A stretch of DNA of 35,329 nucleotides from the NCBI GenBank assembly GCA_964653595.1, contig CAZZHH010000034.1, forward strand, positions 1 to 35,329, written 5' to 3'. The notes below the pieces were generated by a model, which did no database searches, was not told the origin of the DNA, and worked only from the letters and a program-made list of their open reading frames with translations. Below are positions 23,440 to 31,681 of the stretch, one piece after another. The position numbers and the translations under genes are program-made. Origin of the DNA: JBAXTE01 sp964653595. Lineage in GTDB: Bacteria; Bacteroidota; Bacteroidia; Bacteroidales; WCHB1-69. Positions within the stretch are counted from its first letter, which is position 1, and each line of letters opens with the position of its first letter.

Positions 23440-24162
23440 TTATTGCCCATTTTGTTCATCTTTTAATGTCTCTGTGTCTTCTGCTACACTGTTTTTTCTG
23501 AATAAGTGCTTTCGCTTTTTGTTTAATGCTTTAAAGGATAAGAAAATACATACGATTAAAGTCACAAATGCTAGTAATTTCAAACTATTACTATCGTTTT
23601 GAAGGAGGAAAAAATCATACAATCCATGAAATAGAATAGCATTTAATAATCCAAGGGCAAGGAGATACGTTTTGTGTTTGTTAGCGAATTTTGCTTTCCC
23701 CGCAAAAAAGCCCATCATAATTGCAAATCCTGCATGTGCTGGTATTGCCGTAAACATTCTCATAATGCCAACAGAAAAACCATTGTTAAGAACGTACATA
23801 ATGTTTTCTGCCCCTGCAAATCCCATGGATATCGTAACAGCATAAACAATCCCATCAAAAGGTTCGTTAAAATCTGTCTTTTTATAGAAAATCTTTCTTA
23901 GTACCAGAAATTTAACTCCCTCTTCGGAAAGAGCAACTACCGCAAAGGAATATATAAATACATTTAGCATATCCATCACTGGGAAAAAACTATTTCCTAT
24001 CATTTCTAAAATTATAGCCGGAATAATGGATAAAACTCCAAAAATAAAAGCCAACAAGAGTAATTTAAAGGGTTCTCGTTCGTATTTGTCTTTAAACCAA
24101 ACAAATAGGAGAATTGCAATGACTGGTGCTAATGCCAATGTGAGTAAAAGAATTATATTCAT
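23440..24162 (-). CDS. prsW: PrsW-family intramembrane metalloprotease
   Basis: A 240-residue polytopic membrane protein with about seven to eight hydrophobic segments. The PrsW signatures are present: KDKYEREP at 24-31, EEGVK at 80-84, FDGIVYAV with D103, GFAGAEN ending E119, H143 (PAHAGFAIMMG) and LFHGLYDF with H179 and D183. In Bacillus subtilis PrsW cleaves the anti-sigma factor RsiW in response to envelope stress. No sigma or anti-sigma gene is near here, so the substrate must be different or elsewhere. The C-terminus is a charged cytosolic tail rich in Lys, Glu and Asp. It is the first gene of a three-gene minus-strand unit and diverges from rsgA across a 73-base gap. Confidence 0.88.
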   Translation of the reverse strand: MNIILLLTLALAPVIAILLFVWFKDKYEREPFKLLLLAFIFGVLSIIPAIILEMIGNSFFPVMDMLNVFIYSFAVVALSEEGVKFLVLRKIFYKKTDFNEPFDGIVYAVTISMGFAGAENIMYVLNNGFSVGIMRMFTAIPAHAGFAIMMGFFAGKAKFANKHKTYLLALGLLNAILFHGLYDFFLLQNDSNSLKLLAFVTLIVCIFLSFKALNKKRKHLFRKNSVAEDTETLKDEQNGQ

Positions 24163-24235
24163 GATAATTTTTTATAAATTTGTGCTAAAGTAGTAAGAAT
24201 CGATTACTATTCAAAAAAAATCTAATAAATGTTGA

Positions 24236-25180
24236 ATGATTAAAAAAGGAGTTGTTTTAAAATCTACCGGAAGTGAATACGAAGTGTTGCTTCAATCTGG
24301 AGAATGCTGTATTGCACGTCTTAGAGGTAAGTTCCGAATAAAAGGGATAAAAACTACCAATCCAGTCGTTGTAGGCGACCTGGTAAGTGTTACTTCTGAT
24401 ATTAACGATTCATCTTATTCCATAGTGGAAATTGCTGAAAGAAGAAATTATATTATTCGAAAGTCGATTCGATTATCCAAAATTTCACATATCATTGCAG
24501 CAAATATTGATAAAGCTTTTTTGGTAGTCACACTCTCTTCGCCTCGTACTTCATCGGGATTTATTGATCGATTTCTTACTGCTGCTGAAGCATATCGAAT
24601 TCCTGTTGAAATTTTATTTAACAAAATCGATATCTATAACTCGGAATCGAATGAGCTATTAGAAGAATTAGTTTCCAGATATTCTGCACTGGATTATCCT
24701 TGTTATAAAGTTTCGGTTCTAAAAGAGATTGGATTGAATAAAATAAAAGAGAGCATGAGCGGGAATACTTCCTTGATTACTGGCCACTCTGGTGTTGGTA
24801 AATCAACTCTTATAAATGCACTTGAGCCAAATTTAAATCTAAAAATTGGGGAAATATCCGATGTTCATCTTAAGGGAAAACATACTACTACTTTTGCTCA
24901 GATGCACCCATTGTCTTTTGGTGGATTTATTATCGATTCGCCTGGAATTAAGGAGTTTGGATTGATAGATTATTCAAAAAATGAAATTGGACATTACTTT
25001 CGCGAAATAAGAGATAGAATGAATTTGTGTAAATATAATAATTGTACTCACAACCACGAACCCGGCTGTGCCGTTAAAGAAGCAGTAGAAAAGGGAGAAA
25101 TTTCTCCTATTCGATATAAAAATTATTTATCAATTTTAAACGATGAAAACATGGATATTCAATCGTGGGAACTGGAGTGA
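24236..25180 (+). CDS. rsgA: Ribosome small-subunit GTPase RsgA
   Basis: A circularly permuted GTPase that helps late maturation of the 30S subunit. The N-terminal OB fold covers about 1-70. The permuted G motifs appear in the order G4 NKID (129-132), G1 GHSGVGKST (183-191) and G3 DSPGIKEFGL (234-243). The C-terminal zinc site is C265-x4-C270-x-H272-x5-C278 (CKYNNCTHNHEPGC). The 314-residue length is normal. It diverges from prsW and is followed, after a 9-bp tandem repeat, by dtd and a MazG-like gene, an order I regard as common in this phylum. Confidence 0.96.
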   Translation: MIKKGVVLKSTGSEYEVLLQSGECCIARLRGKFRIKGIKTTNPVVVGDLVSVTSDINDSSYSIVEIAERRNYIIRKSIRLSKISHIIAANIDKAFLVVTLSSPRTSSGFIDRFLTAAEAYRIPVEILFNKIDIYNSESNELLEELVSRYSALDYPCYKVSVLKEIGLNKIKESMSGNTSLITGHSGVGKSTLINALEPNLNLKIGEISDVHLKGKHTTTFAQMHPLSFGGFIIDSPGIKEFGLIDYSKNEIGHYFREIRDRMNLCKYNNCTHNHEPGCAVKEAVEKGEISPIRYKNYLSILNDENMDIQSWELE

Positions 25181-25200
25181 AAAGTCTTTACAGTCGAAAG

Positions 25201-25245
25201 TCTATAAAGTCTATAAAGTCTATAAAGTCTATAAAGTCTATAAAG
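25201..25245 (+). repeat. Five perfect tandem copies of the 9-mer TCTATAAAG
   Basis: Five exact copies fill 25201-25245, with degenerate flanks (TCTTTACAG and TCGAAAG before, TCGAAG after). It lies between the stop of rsgA and the start of dtd and contains no gene. The perfection suggests recent slippage and a variable copy number. Confidence 0.95.
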
Positions 25246-25291
25246 TCGAAGGGGCAACTAATCCATAAACACATCAACCAATAAATTAAAA

Positions 25292-25744
25292 ATGAGAGTA
25301 GTAATTCAAAGAGTTTCTAAAGCTTCGGTTACCATCTATAAATCAGAGGTGCGAGAAATAGGCAAAGGGTTGGTGGTTTTGTTAGGAATAGAAGAGAACG
25401 ATTCGATGGAGGATGTGGAATGGTTGAGTGGAAAAATTGTAAGAATGCGAATTTTTGATGACAACCTTGGGGTGATGAATCTTTCGGTAGGCGACATACA
25501 TGGAGATATTTTATTAATTAGCCAGTTTACCCTTCATGCAAGTACTAAAAAAGGAAACCGCCCATCTTACATTAAAGCTGCACGTCCCGATTCTGCGATC
25601 CCTTTATATAATAGCTTTATCGTTAAATTAGAAGATGAAGTGCAAAAAAAAATCACTACGGGTGTTTTTGGTGCTCATATGGATGTGGCATTGGTGAACG
25701 ATGGTCCGGTAACTTTAATTATGGATTCTAAAATTAGAGAATAA
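25292..25744 (+). CDS. dtd: D-aminoacyl-tRNA deacylase
   Basis: Removes D-amino acids, and glycine mischarged on tRNA(Ala), from tRNA in the cytosol. The 150-residue protein starts MRVVIQRVSKASVTI and has the active-site motif SQFTL at 77-81. It also has GNRPSYIKAARPD and the second conserved segment GVFGAHMDVALVNDGPVTLIMDS, with NDGPVT at 136-141. Its stop overlaps the ATG of the following gene (TAATG at 25742-25746), so the two are translationally coupled. Nothing unusual is seen in the protein. The upstream 9-mer repeat lies in its leader. Confidence 0.96.
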   Translation: MRVVIQRVSKASVTIYKSEVREIGKGLVVLLGIEENDSMEDVEWLSGKIVRMRIFDDNLGVMNLSVGDIHGDILLISQFTLHASTKKGNRPSYIKAARPDSAIPLYNSFIVKLEDEVQKKITTGVFGAHMDVALVNDGPVTLIMDSKIRE

Positions 25745-26082
25745 TGACAATATTGGAACTGCAAAAAATAGTAGATGAATGGATTCAGACCCATGGAGTT
25801 AGATATTTTAACGAATTAACGAATATGGCTATTCTTACGGAAGAGGTTGGAGAAGTAGCAAGAATAATTGCCAGAAAGTATGGTGAACAATCGTTCAAAG
25901 ATACTGATAATAATGGTAACTTAGCAGATGAATTGGCCGATGTATTATGGGTGGTTACTTGTTTGGCCAATCAAACAGGGATAAACTTAACCGAAGCAAT
26001 GCATAATAATATCATCAAGAAAAGTACAAGAGATTTCGAACGTCATCACACTAACGATAAATTGAAAAATAATGAAGTATAA
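25744..26082 (+). CDS. MazG-like nucleotide pyrophosphohydrolase
   Basis: A 112-residue all-alpha NTP-PPase of the MazG/dCTPase-like superfamily, probably hydrolysing a nucleoside triphosphate to monophosphate and pyrophosphate. The metal site is given by LTEEVGEVARI (about 31-41) and LADELADVLWVVTCLAN (about 60-76). These match the ExxE...ExxD pattern. It starts on the stop of dtd and overlaps the next gene by 11 bases, so it is in the middle of a tight operon. The substrate cannot be told; a role in nucleotide clean-up would fit rdgB in this window. Confidence 0.88.
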   Translation: MTILELQKIVDEWIQTHGVRYFNELTNMAILTEEVGEVARIIARKYGEQSFKDTDNNGNLADELADVLWVVTCLANQTGINLTEAMHNNIIKKSTRDFERHHTNDKLKNNEV

Positions 26083-27172
26083 AAAACAAATTTACACAAT
26101 TGCCTCATTGCTGATTGCTGCTCTTTTTATTTGGTATTTTTTATCTATTTTTTTCTATATTCTTATAGCCATAGTGCTCTCTCTTCTTGGTTCACCAGTT
26201 GTTGAGTTGCTTGATAAAATTAAGATTAGAAGGTTTAAACTTTCTCATACCCTCAATGCAGGATTGGTGTTAGGAATGATGATGGGGGTACTCATTCTCT
26301 TTTTCTCCTTAACGATCCCAATGTTAGCGAAACAAGTAAATGATTTGTCAAAATTAAACTCTGTTTCAATAGAAGTAGCATTTAAAGAGCCTGTAGCAAA
26401 TATGGAAGCGACATTAAAAGAGTATGGTGTTTTAGAAAATTCGGATAATTTAACGGATAAAATCAGTCAAGAATCTCAGAAATATATTGATAAATTTAAA
26501 ATATCTGAGCTGTTTTCCAACGTTGTTAGTTTTTTGTCAAGTCTTTTGGGTGCAATGTTTATCATCACATTTGTAACTTTTTTCGTTCTTCGAGATAACA
26601 AAATATTTTACCGCCTGGTGCTAGCAATTGTCCATGAAGAGTATCATGATGAGGTTGAGCACATCATCGATTCAACCAAAAGACTATTAACTCGATATTT
26701 TTTAGGATTAATACTAGATATTACACTAGTGAGTAGTTTGTACACACTTTTATTATGGATTTTTGGGGTGGAGAATGCTCTTTTAATTGGATTTTTGGCA
26801 GGATTAGTTAATGTGATTCCATATATTGGTCCTTTTATTGGAGTGACAATTGCTCTATTTATCGGCATAGTTAGCGGTCTCCCTATGGATTTCAATGCCG
26901 AATTAATTCCAACAGCCATTAAAATCATGTCGATTTTTGTATTTGTTAATTTGTTGGATGCTACCGTAATGCAACCTAATATATACGCAAAAAGCGTGAA
27001 TGCTCATCCGTTAGAAATTTTCTTTGTGATCATCCTGGCCGGTACAGTTGCCGGAATTCTGGGGATGATTCTCGCTATTCCTACTTATTCCTTTATCCGA
27101 ATTGTGGCTAGGGAGTTTTTTTATAAATATCCTATTGTACAAAAACTAACGAGTTCAATTAAAGAAAAATGA
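26072..27172 (+). CDS. AI-2E transporter/PerM-family membrane protein
   Basis: A 366-residue inner-membrane protein of the AI-2E exporter/PerM family. Hydrophobic segments lie near 8-44 (two short helices) and 65-85. After a soluble part of about 90 residues comes a cluster from 150 to 350. Conserved features are LFLLG-type strings, NVIPYIGPFIG near 247-257, VNLLDATVMQPNIYAKSVNAHPLEIFFVIILAG, and GILGMILAIPTYSFIRIV near the end. Family members export small metabolites or ions; the substrate here is unknown. It overlaps the MazG-like gene by 11 bases, so it is coupled to that operon. It ends 16 bases before the radical SAM gene. Confidence 0.9.
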   Translation: MKYKKQIYTIASLLIAALFIWYFLSIFFYILIAIVLSLLGSPVVELLDKIKIRRFKLSHTLNAGLVLGMMMGVLILFFSLTIPMLAKQVNDLSKLNSVSIEVAFKEPVANMEATLKEYGVLENSDNLTDKISQESQKYIDKFKISELFSNVVSFLSSLLGAMFIITFVTFFVLRDNKIFYRLVLAIVHEEYHDEVEHIIDSTKRLLTRYFLGLILDITLVSSLYTLLLWIFGVENALLIGFLAGLVNVIPYIGPFIGVTIALFIGIVSGLPMDFNAELIPTAIKIMSIFVFVNLLDATVMQPNIYAKSVNAHPLEIFFVIILAGTVAGILGMILAIPTYSFIRIVAREFFYKYPIVQKLTSSIKEK

Positions 27173-27188
27173 TTTTTATGCTTTTAAT

Positions 27189-28190
27189 ATGAATCGATAT
27201 GTTGAATTTTTTGGTTTGCTGAAGTGCTTGTCTTGGCGTAGATTGATAAATCTTATCAAAGTAAAATGTAGCCAATGGTTGAGTCATCTATTTGGGTTCC
27301 CGATTCTGTGGGGAGTGCCTTGGGCTATTTCCGTGGAACCTACCTCGTTTTGTAATTTAAAATGCGTAGAGTGCCCCACCGGAAACGGCTCTATCCTCCG
27401 AGAGCAAGGATCTATGCAGTTGGATATGTTCAAGTCGATGATAGATTCCATTTATAAAAATACATTTTATCTTAATCTTTATCTTCAAGGAGAACCCATG
27501 CTGCATCCGCATTTTGGAGAGATGATCACTTATGCTAAGAGTAAAAAAATGTACGTTTTTACCTCTACTAACGGACATTTTATAACTGAAAATACCTCCA
27601 AACAATTAATAAATTCAAGACTCGATAAACTGATAATTTCTTTAGATGGTCACAATCAACATTCTTATCAACAGTATCGAGTAGGAGGGTCATTGGAGCA
27701 AGTTTTAAAGGGGATAAAATCAATTTTTCGATTTAAAAAGGAGTTAAAAACAAAAACACCTCTGATTGTTGCTCAAATATTGCTCCTTAAAACAACGGAG
27801 AATCATCTAAATGAAATAAAAGAGATAGCTTTTGAAGCTGGTGCTGATAGGGTAGAGTATAAAAAAGCTCAGTTTTACAACCCAAACTTAGAGGGCAATT
27901 TGTTGCCAGAAAATCCTAATTACTTACGATACCAGTATACAGACTACCAAGGCTGGGTTTCGAAAAAAAAGAGGAAAAGAGGATGCAAAAGACTTTGGGA
28001 TACCATAGTAGTTACGTGGGATGGAAAGGTGTTGCCATGTTGTTACGACAAAGATGCTCTGCATAATTTTGGAAACTGTCGCAGCAAACCTCTAACAACG
28101 ATCTTGTACGAACCAAATGCTAAGATTTTCAGAAAAAATGTGTTCAAAAAGAAATCTTACTATCCGATGTGTGAAAATTGTGGAGAATAA
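27189..28190 (+). CDS. Radical SAM protein with SPASM-type C-terminal cysteines
   Basis: A 333-residue iron-sulphur enzyme that uses S-adenosylmethionine to start radical chemistry. The 4Fe-4S motif is C55-x3-C59-x2-C62 within SVEPTSFCNLKCVECPTG. Family markers LYLQGEPMLHPHFGEMI, TSTNGHFI and LIISLDGH follow. The C-terminal SPASM-like domain has C266, C284, C285, C297, C328 and C331 in GCKRLWDTIVVTWDGKVLPCCYD...NFGNC...MCENCG, enough for auxiliary cluster binding. SPASM proteins often modify peptides or act as maturases. No small precursor-peptide gene is visible nearby, so the substrate is open. It follows the permease by 16 bases and is convergent with the esterase gene. Confidence 0.9.
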   Translation: MNRYVEFFGLLKCLSWRRLINLIKVKCSQWLSHLFGFPILWGVPWAISVEPTSFCNLKCVECPTGNGSILREQGSMQLDMFKSMIDSIYKNTFYLNLYLQGEPMLHPHFGEMITYAKSKKMYVFTSTNGHFITENTSKQLINSRLDKLIISLDGHNQHSYQQYRVGGSLEQVLKGIKSIFRFKKELKTKTPLIVAQILLLKTTENHLNEIKEIAFEAGADRVEYKKAQFYNPNLEGNLLPENPNYLRYQYTDYQGWVSKKKRKRGCKRLWDTIVVTWDGKVLPCCYDKDALHNFGNCRSKPLTTILYEPNAKIFRKNVFKKKSYYPMCENCGE

Positions 28191-28246
28191 TCTTTTTTAT
28201 GTTTGGGTTGATTTTTTTAATGTCAATTTCCCCAATTTTAGTATGT

Positions 28247-29236
28247 TTATGGTTGTTTAATTAGATTGAATTTTAGTGCAATTTGGTAGGTGCTGTGAAA
28301 TTTACTTTTATGACCAAAAATTCCAAGTTTTCCTCCCTTATGACGCTCTGTTCCAGGACTAATTAATAATTTATGACCTAGATTCTCAATCTTATAAAGG
28401 ATTACCTCATCTTCTTGTTCCCCGTTTTGATAATGAACAATTTCAATATTTGTATCCAGATCGTATTTTTCGATGATATCGGGAATGGTATCTATCTTAT
28501 GAACACCACACCATTGATTTTTTAAATATTCCGCGTTTTTGGGATGAACAATTCTGTCGTCTGTACCTTGGAATATTAGAATTCTTGGGTATTTTGTATT
28601 TATTTCATGGGGGTGTAGGTTTGTCACTAGTCTTGTTAAATCGGGCTGACTGTGATGACCTCTCATTGCTTTAATTGCGTCTGAATGACTTGTAGCAATT
28701 TTATATGCACCTCCACCAATCACAGCACCTGCATTAAAAAGAGTAGGATAATTTGCCATAAGTGCAACACTCATAGCGCCTCCTGCCGATAATCCAGTAA
28801 TATAAATTTGAGTAGTGTCGATTAAGTAGTGTTTTGTAGTATATTGTATCATCTCAAATATCGAATAGCTCTCTCCTTGATCAGATTCTATGTCGGAGCT
28901 TACAAACCAGTTAAAACAATTGCTCACGTTGTTAATCCGCTTTTGTTGAGGATATAATACAATAAACTGTTGATCTCTTGCTATTTTATTCCACCCAGTT
29001 AAGATAGACAAACTTAAAGCATCCTGATTGCACCCATGCAAGGCTACTACCAGTGGAACTCTGTTTTCGGGGCTTTTGAGATTTGAAAACACAAACATTT
29101 TTAAGTTTCCTGGATTTGTGCCAAAGCTGGGGATTTCAACTAATTCATTTTGAGCAGAACAAGCAAAATGAGTAAAAAACAAGAATAACAGGAAATGAAT
29201 TGCTTTAAGTGGTTGGATTTTAAATGTGTAACACAT
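28247..29236 (-). CDS. Secreted PHB depolymerase/LpqC-type esterase
   Basis: A 329-residue alpha/beta-hydrolase with an N-terminal hydrophobic signal (about 10-28, ending ACSAQ). The oxyanion-hole motif is VALHGCNQ (64-71). The nucleophile is S150 in ITGLSAGGAMSVALM. A likely acid is D227 in FQGTDDRIVHP, and the base is H288 in IENLGHKL. CFNWF near 107-111 is typical of the PHB depolymerase/feruloyl esterase family (Esterase_phb). The protein is exported; ACS could be read as a lipobox (FAC at 26), but the AQN end also fits a plain signal. The gene is 9 bases after a lipoprotein gene and probably co-transcribed. The natural ester substrate is unknown. Confidence 0.87.
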   Translation of the reverse strand: MCYTFKIQPLKAIHFLLFLFFTHFACSAQNELVEIPSFGTNPGNLKMFVFSNLKSPENRVPLVVALHGCNQDALSLSILTGWNKIARDQQFIVLYPQQKRINNVSNCFNWFVSSDIESDQGESYSIFEMIQYTTKHYLIDTTQIYITGLSAGGAMSVALMANYPTLFNAGAVIGGGAYKIATSHSDAIKAMRGHHSQPDLTRLVTNLHPHEINTKYPRILIFQGTDDRIVHPKNAEYLKNQWCGVHKIDTIPDIIEKYDLDTNIEIVHYQNGEQEDEVILYKIENLGHKLLISPGTERHKGGKLGIFGHKSKFHSTYQIALKFNLIKQP

Positions 29237-29245
29237 TTGTGATGA

Positions 29246-30238
29246 TTATTCTAAAGATAGTTTAAAATACTGCTTAATGTATTTTATGGTAACATCCGAT
29301 GGCCCATATGGAATATATATCATTGGCGAATCATCGCTTGCTAAAATATAACCAGAGTTATATTGTTGTGAATACTTTTTGATGTTTAATTTTGCCACCG
29401 TCTTCTTTTTAGAGTTAACAATGGAAACTTGTTCAAAATTGTCGTAACAATATTGTACTTGAATATCTGAAGAGTTACAAAAATTTTCAATTTCGGTGTT
29501 AAACAAGAGCCAATCTTCACTCAATTGAGGGGCTTCATCTGCTAATTTGTTCATAAAGATGATAACCACATCATATTTTGACAACAATGTACTATCTTTT
29601 TTATTGCCGTCGTTTTTGGATATATTTTCGATAGTACCATCTGGTAAAATTTTATATAAATCGTGATTGTTAACGACATTTAATCCAGGCTTAGAAACCT
29701 CATTTTCGTCCACAATTTTTTCATAATGTTTTTTTACCTTTACTTTCAAATCACTCGAAATTTCGGATGTCCAGTTTTCAGATTCCAGAATTCCTTTTTT
29801 CTCTTGGTAGTTGTCGAGAGCAACAATAATAGAGGATATTATTCTGATGGGATTTTTTTTACTAATGGTAATCAGGCATTTGATTTTTGCTTCGCCAAGT
29901 TGTTCTACCACCATGATATCAAAATCTTTCTCCGATTTGATTTTATAGCCAATATTCCATTTGTCTTGGTAATTATACTTTATTTTTGAGTGGTCTTGAA
30001 TTTGATTTTTATTCAATTCGTTGAGTTGCTTTGTAAGTTCTTCACTTAAATATTCCCGAATAGAAGTATCTGTTTCGGAAAAGTTAATAGTGGCTGGTAA
30101 TACAAGCTCGTTGATGGTCTGGTTTCGTAAGCTATTTTCATTATTCTCTCTAGAGCATGAAAAGAGGAAAATCAACATGCTAATCATGTAAATCCGAAGA
30201 AACCACTTTTTGCTGATATTATTTTTCTTTTCAATCAT
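29246..30238 (-). CDS. Putative lipoprotein of unknown function
   Basis: A 330-residue protein that I do not recognise. Residues 11-28 (KWFLRIYMISMLIFLFSC) form a lipoprotein signal with Cys28 at the lipobox FLFSC. The mature part is rich in Lys, Asn, Glu and Ser and mixes alpha and beta. A second half contains LLSKYDVVIIFMNKLADEAPQLSEDWLLF and a C-terminal YIPYGPSDVTIKYIKQYF. No catalytic motif stands out. A minus-strand TAAATTTG box (30243-30250) lies only 5 bases before the ATG, so the transcript may be almost leaderless or translation may start at a later ATG such as the one encoding M18 or M21. It is the first gene of a pair with the secreted esterase. Confidence 0.7.
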   Translation of the reverse strand: MIEKKNNISKKWFLRIYMISMLIFLFSCSRENNENSLRNQTINELVLPATINFSETDTSIREYLSEELTKQLNELNKNQIQDHSKIKYNYQDKWNIGYKIKSEKDFDIMVVEQLGEAKIKCLITISKKNPIRIISSIIVALDNYQEKKGILESENWTSEISSDLKVKVKKHYEKIVDENEVSKPGLNVVNNHDLYKILPDGTIENISKNDGNKKDSTLLSKYDVVIIFMNKLADEAPQLSEDWLLFNTEIENFCNSSDIQVQYCYDNFEQVSIVNSKKKTVAKLNIKKYSQQYNSGYILASDDSPMIYIPYGPSDVTIKYIKQYFKLSLE

Positions 30239-30314
30239 AGTGCAAATTTAACATTTTTTTTGATTGTTACCATTAAAAACTTTCAGAATTTAAAATTATT
30301 GTTTCAGAAAGGAA

Positions 30315-30322
30315 TAACTTTG
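30315..30322 (+). promoter_or_regulatory. -7 box of the nspC promoter
   Basis: TAACTTTG matches TAnnTTTG and is 18 bases before the ATG. No -33 TTTG lies at the normal spacing. An earlier ATG at 30332 runs into TGA after three codons and is not used. Confidence 0.4.
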
Positions 30323-30339
30323 CAAAAAAAAATGCATAC

Positions 30340-31491
30340 ATGAGTATCAATTTTAGTCAAATACCCTCTCCATGCTACGTTCTAGATGAACGATCCCTAC
30401 GTGTTAATTTAGAAATTCTTAATCTTGTCCAACAAGAGGCTGGGGTTCAAATTATTTGTGCTCTCAAAGGTTATTCTATGTGGAGTACATTTCCGTTGAT
30501 TAAAGAGTATTTATCGGGTGCTACTGCAAGTTCTCTCCATGAGGCAAAACTAATATTTGATGAAATGGGTACAGATGCCCATACCTATTGTCCTGTGGTG
30601 AATAGTGCTCATTTCGAAGATATGTTGATGTATAGCAGCCATTTTACCTATAACTCTTTGAGCGAATGGCATCGATATAAGGATCGAGCAAAAGCTTTTC
30701 CCAAACAAGTGTCCTTCGGGTTAAGAATTAATCCGGAGTATTCCGAAGTAGATACAGATTTATACAATCCTGCTATTGCCGGTTCTAGATTAGGCATCAC
30801 CATCGATCAATTTGAAGAGAAGCTTCCAGAGGGCATTGATGGATTGCATTTTCATGTACTTTGCGAGAATGATTCGTACGTACTAGAACGTACGTTAGTG
30901 GAAGTAGAAAAGAAATTTTCGCATTTGATAAAACAGTGTAAATGGTTTAATATGGGTGGTGGACATCATATTACTCGTGAAGGGTATGATGTTGAGCATC
31001 TGATTCAACTTTTAAAGGATTTTAAATCTCGATATCCTAACCTGCAGCAAGTTATTTTAGAACCTGGCGAAGCCATTGGCTGGCAGACTGGGTTTTTGGT
31101 ATCTACGGTTCAAGATATTATCGATTCTAAGGGAATCAAGGTAGCTATGCTCGATGTGTCGTTTACTTGTCACATGCCCGATTGTTTGGAGATGCCTTAT
31201 AAACCTAAGATTTTAAATGCAACCGACGGAGTGGAGGGTAAGCCAACGTATAGAATGGGCGGAAATTCTTGTTTGGCTGGAGATTTTATGGGAATGGGCG
31301 ATTATTCTTTTGATGAACCTCTCGAACCAGGTGATCAAATTGTATTTGATGATATGATTCATTACACCATGGTGAAGACCTCTTTTTTTAATGGAGTGAG
31401 CCACCCTTCCATTGGTATTTGGACCGAAAATGATGAGTTTGTGTTAATCCGTAGGTTTACTCACGAAGATTATAAAAATAAACTTTCGTAG
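30340..31491 (+). CDS. nspC: Carboxynorspermidine/carboxyspermidine decarboxylase
   Basis: A PLP-dependent alanine-racemase-fold decarboxylase that converts carboxyspermidine (or carboxynorspermidine) to spermidine (or norspermidine), the final step of the alternative polyamine route. The 383-residue protein has the PLP lysine in CALKGYSMWS (near 40-49), LRINPEYSEVDTDLYNPAIAGSRLG, LHFHVLCEN, the glycine-rich FNMGGGHHIT, EPGEAIGWQTGFLV, MPDCLEMPYKP, and GGNSCLAGDFMGMGDYSFDEPLEPGD near the C-terminus. All conserved blocks of NspC look intact. No partner carboxyspermidine dehydrogenase lies in the window. The gene is followed by a structured non-coding stretch and faces the rplT operon. Confidence 0.95.
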   Translation: MSINFSQIPSPCYVLDERSLRVNLEILNLVQQEAGVQIICALKGYSMWSTFPLIKEYLSGATASSLHEAKLIFDEMGTDAHTYCPVVNSAHFEDMLMYSSHFTYNSLSEWHRYKDRAKAFPKQVSFGLRINPEYSEVDTDLYNPAIAGSRLGITIDQFEEKLPEGIDGLHFHVLCENDSYVLERTLVEVEKKFSHLIKQCKWFNMGGGHHITREGYDVEHLIQLLKDFKSRYPNLQQVILEPGEAIGWQTGFLVSTVQDIIDSKGIKVAMLDVSFTCHMPDCLEMPYKPKILNATDGVEGKPTYRMGGNSCLAGDFMGMGDYSFDEPLEPGDQIVFDDMIHYTMVKTSFFNGVSHPSIGIWTENDEFVLIRRFTHEDYKNKLS

Positions 31492-31561
31492 GTTGGTTGT
31501 TCAACGTGGGAATACATGTGCAAAGCTGAAAACAGAGCACAAATAACTTCGCACAACCAAC
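31492..31561 (+). other. Structured non-coding stretch after nspC
   Basis: GTTGGTTGT at 31492-31500 and its exact complement ACAACCAAC at 31553-31561 enclose about 52 bases, which include the smaller dyad GTGC/GCAC. The second arm is followed by five T. It could be a terminator of nspC with a large branched loop, or a small structured RNA. No reading frame is visible. Confidence 0.45.
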
Positions 31562-31619
31562 TTTTTCGATCCAGAACCCGACGGGTTTACAAAACCTGAA
31601 TAGATGATAAGGAAAAACA

Positions 31620-31645
31620 AAAAAGCCACTAAAAAGTGGCTTTTT
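31620..31645. terminator. Bidirectional terminator between nspC and rplT
   Basis: AAAAAGCCACT pairs with AGTGGCTTTTT around a short A-rich loop. It has A and T tracts on both sides and lies 36 bases beyond the minus-strand rplT stop, so it probably ends the thrS-infC-rpmI-rplT transcript and can also stop transcription from nspC. Confidence 0.85.
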
Positions 31646-31681
31646 ATGTATAATTTACAACTACGAAATTTATACAGTATT

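Noticed and set aside
25181..25291. CRISPR-like array
   Set aside because: The 9-mer copies are contiguous with no spacers, so it is a simple tandem repeat.
31492..31680. Possible tRNA gene after nspC
   Set aside because: No acceptor stem, T-loop GGTTCGA-type motif or anticodon arm can be fitted. The dyads are explained by the hairpins listed.
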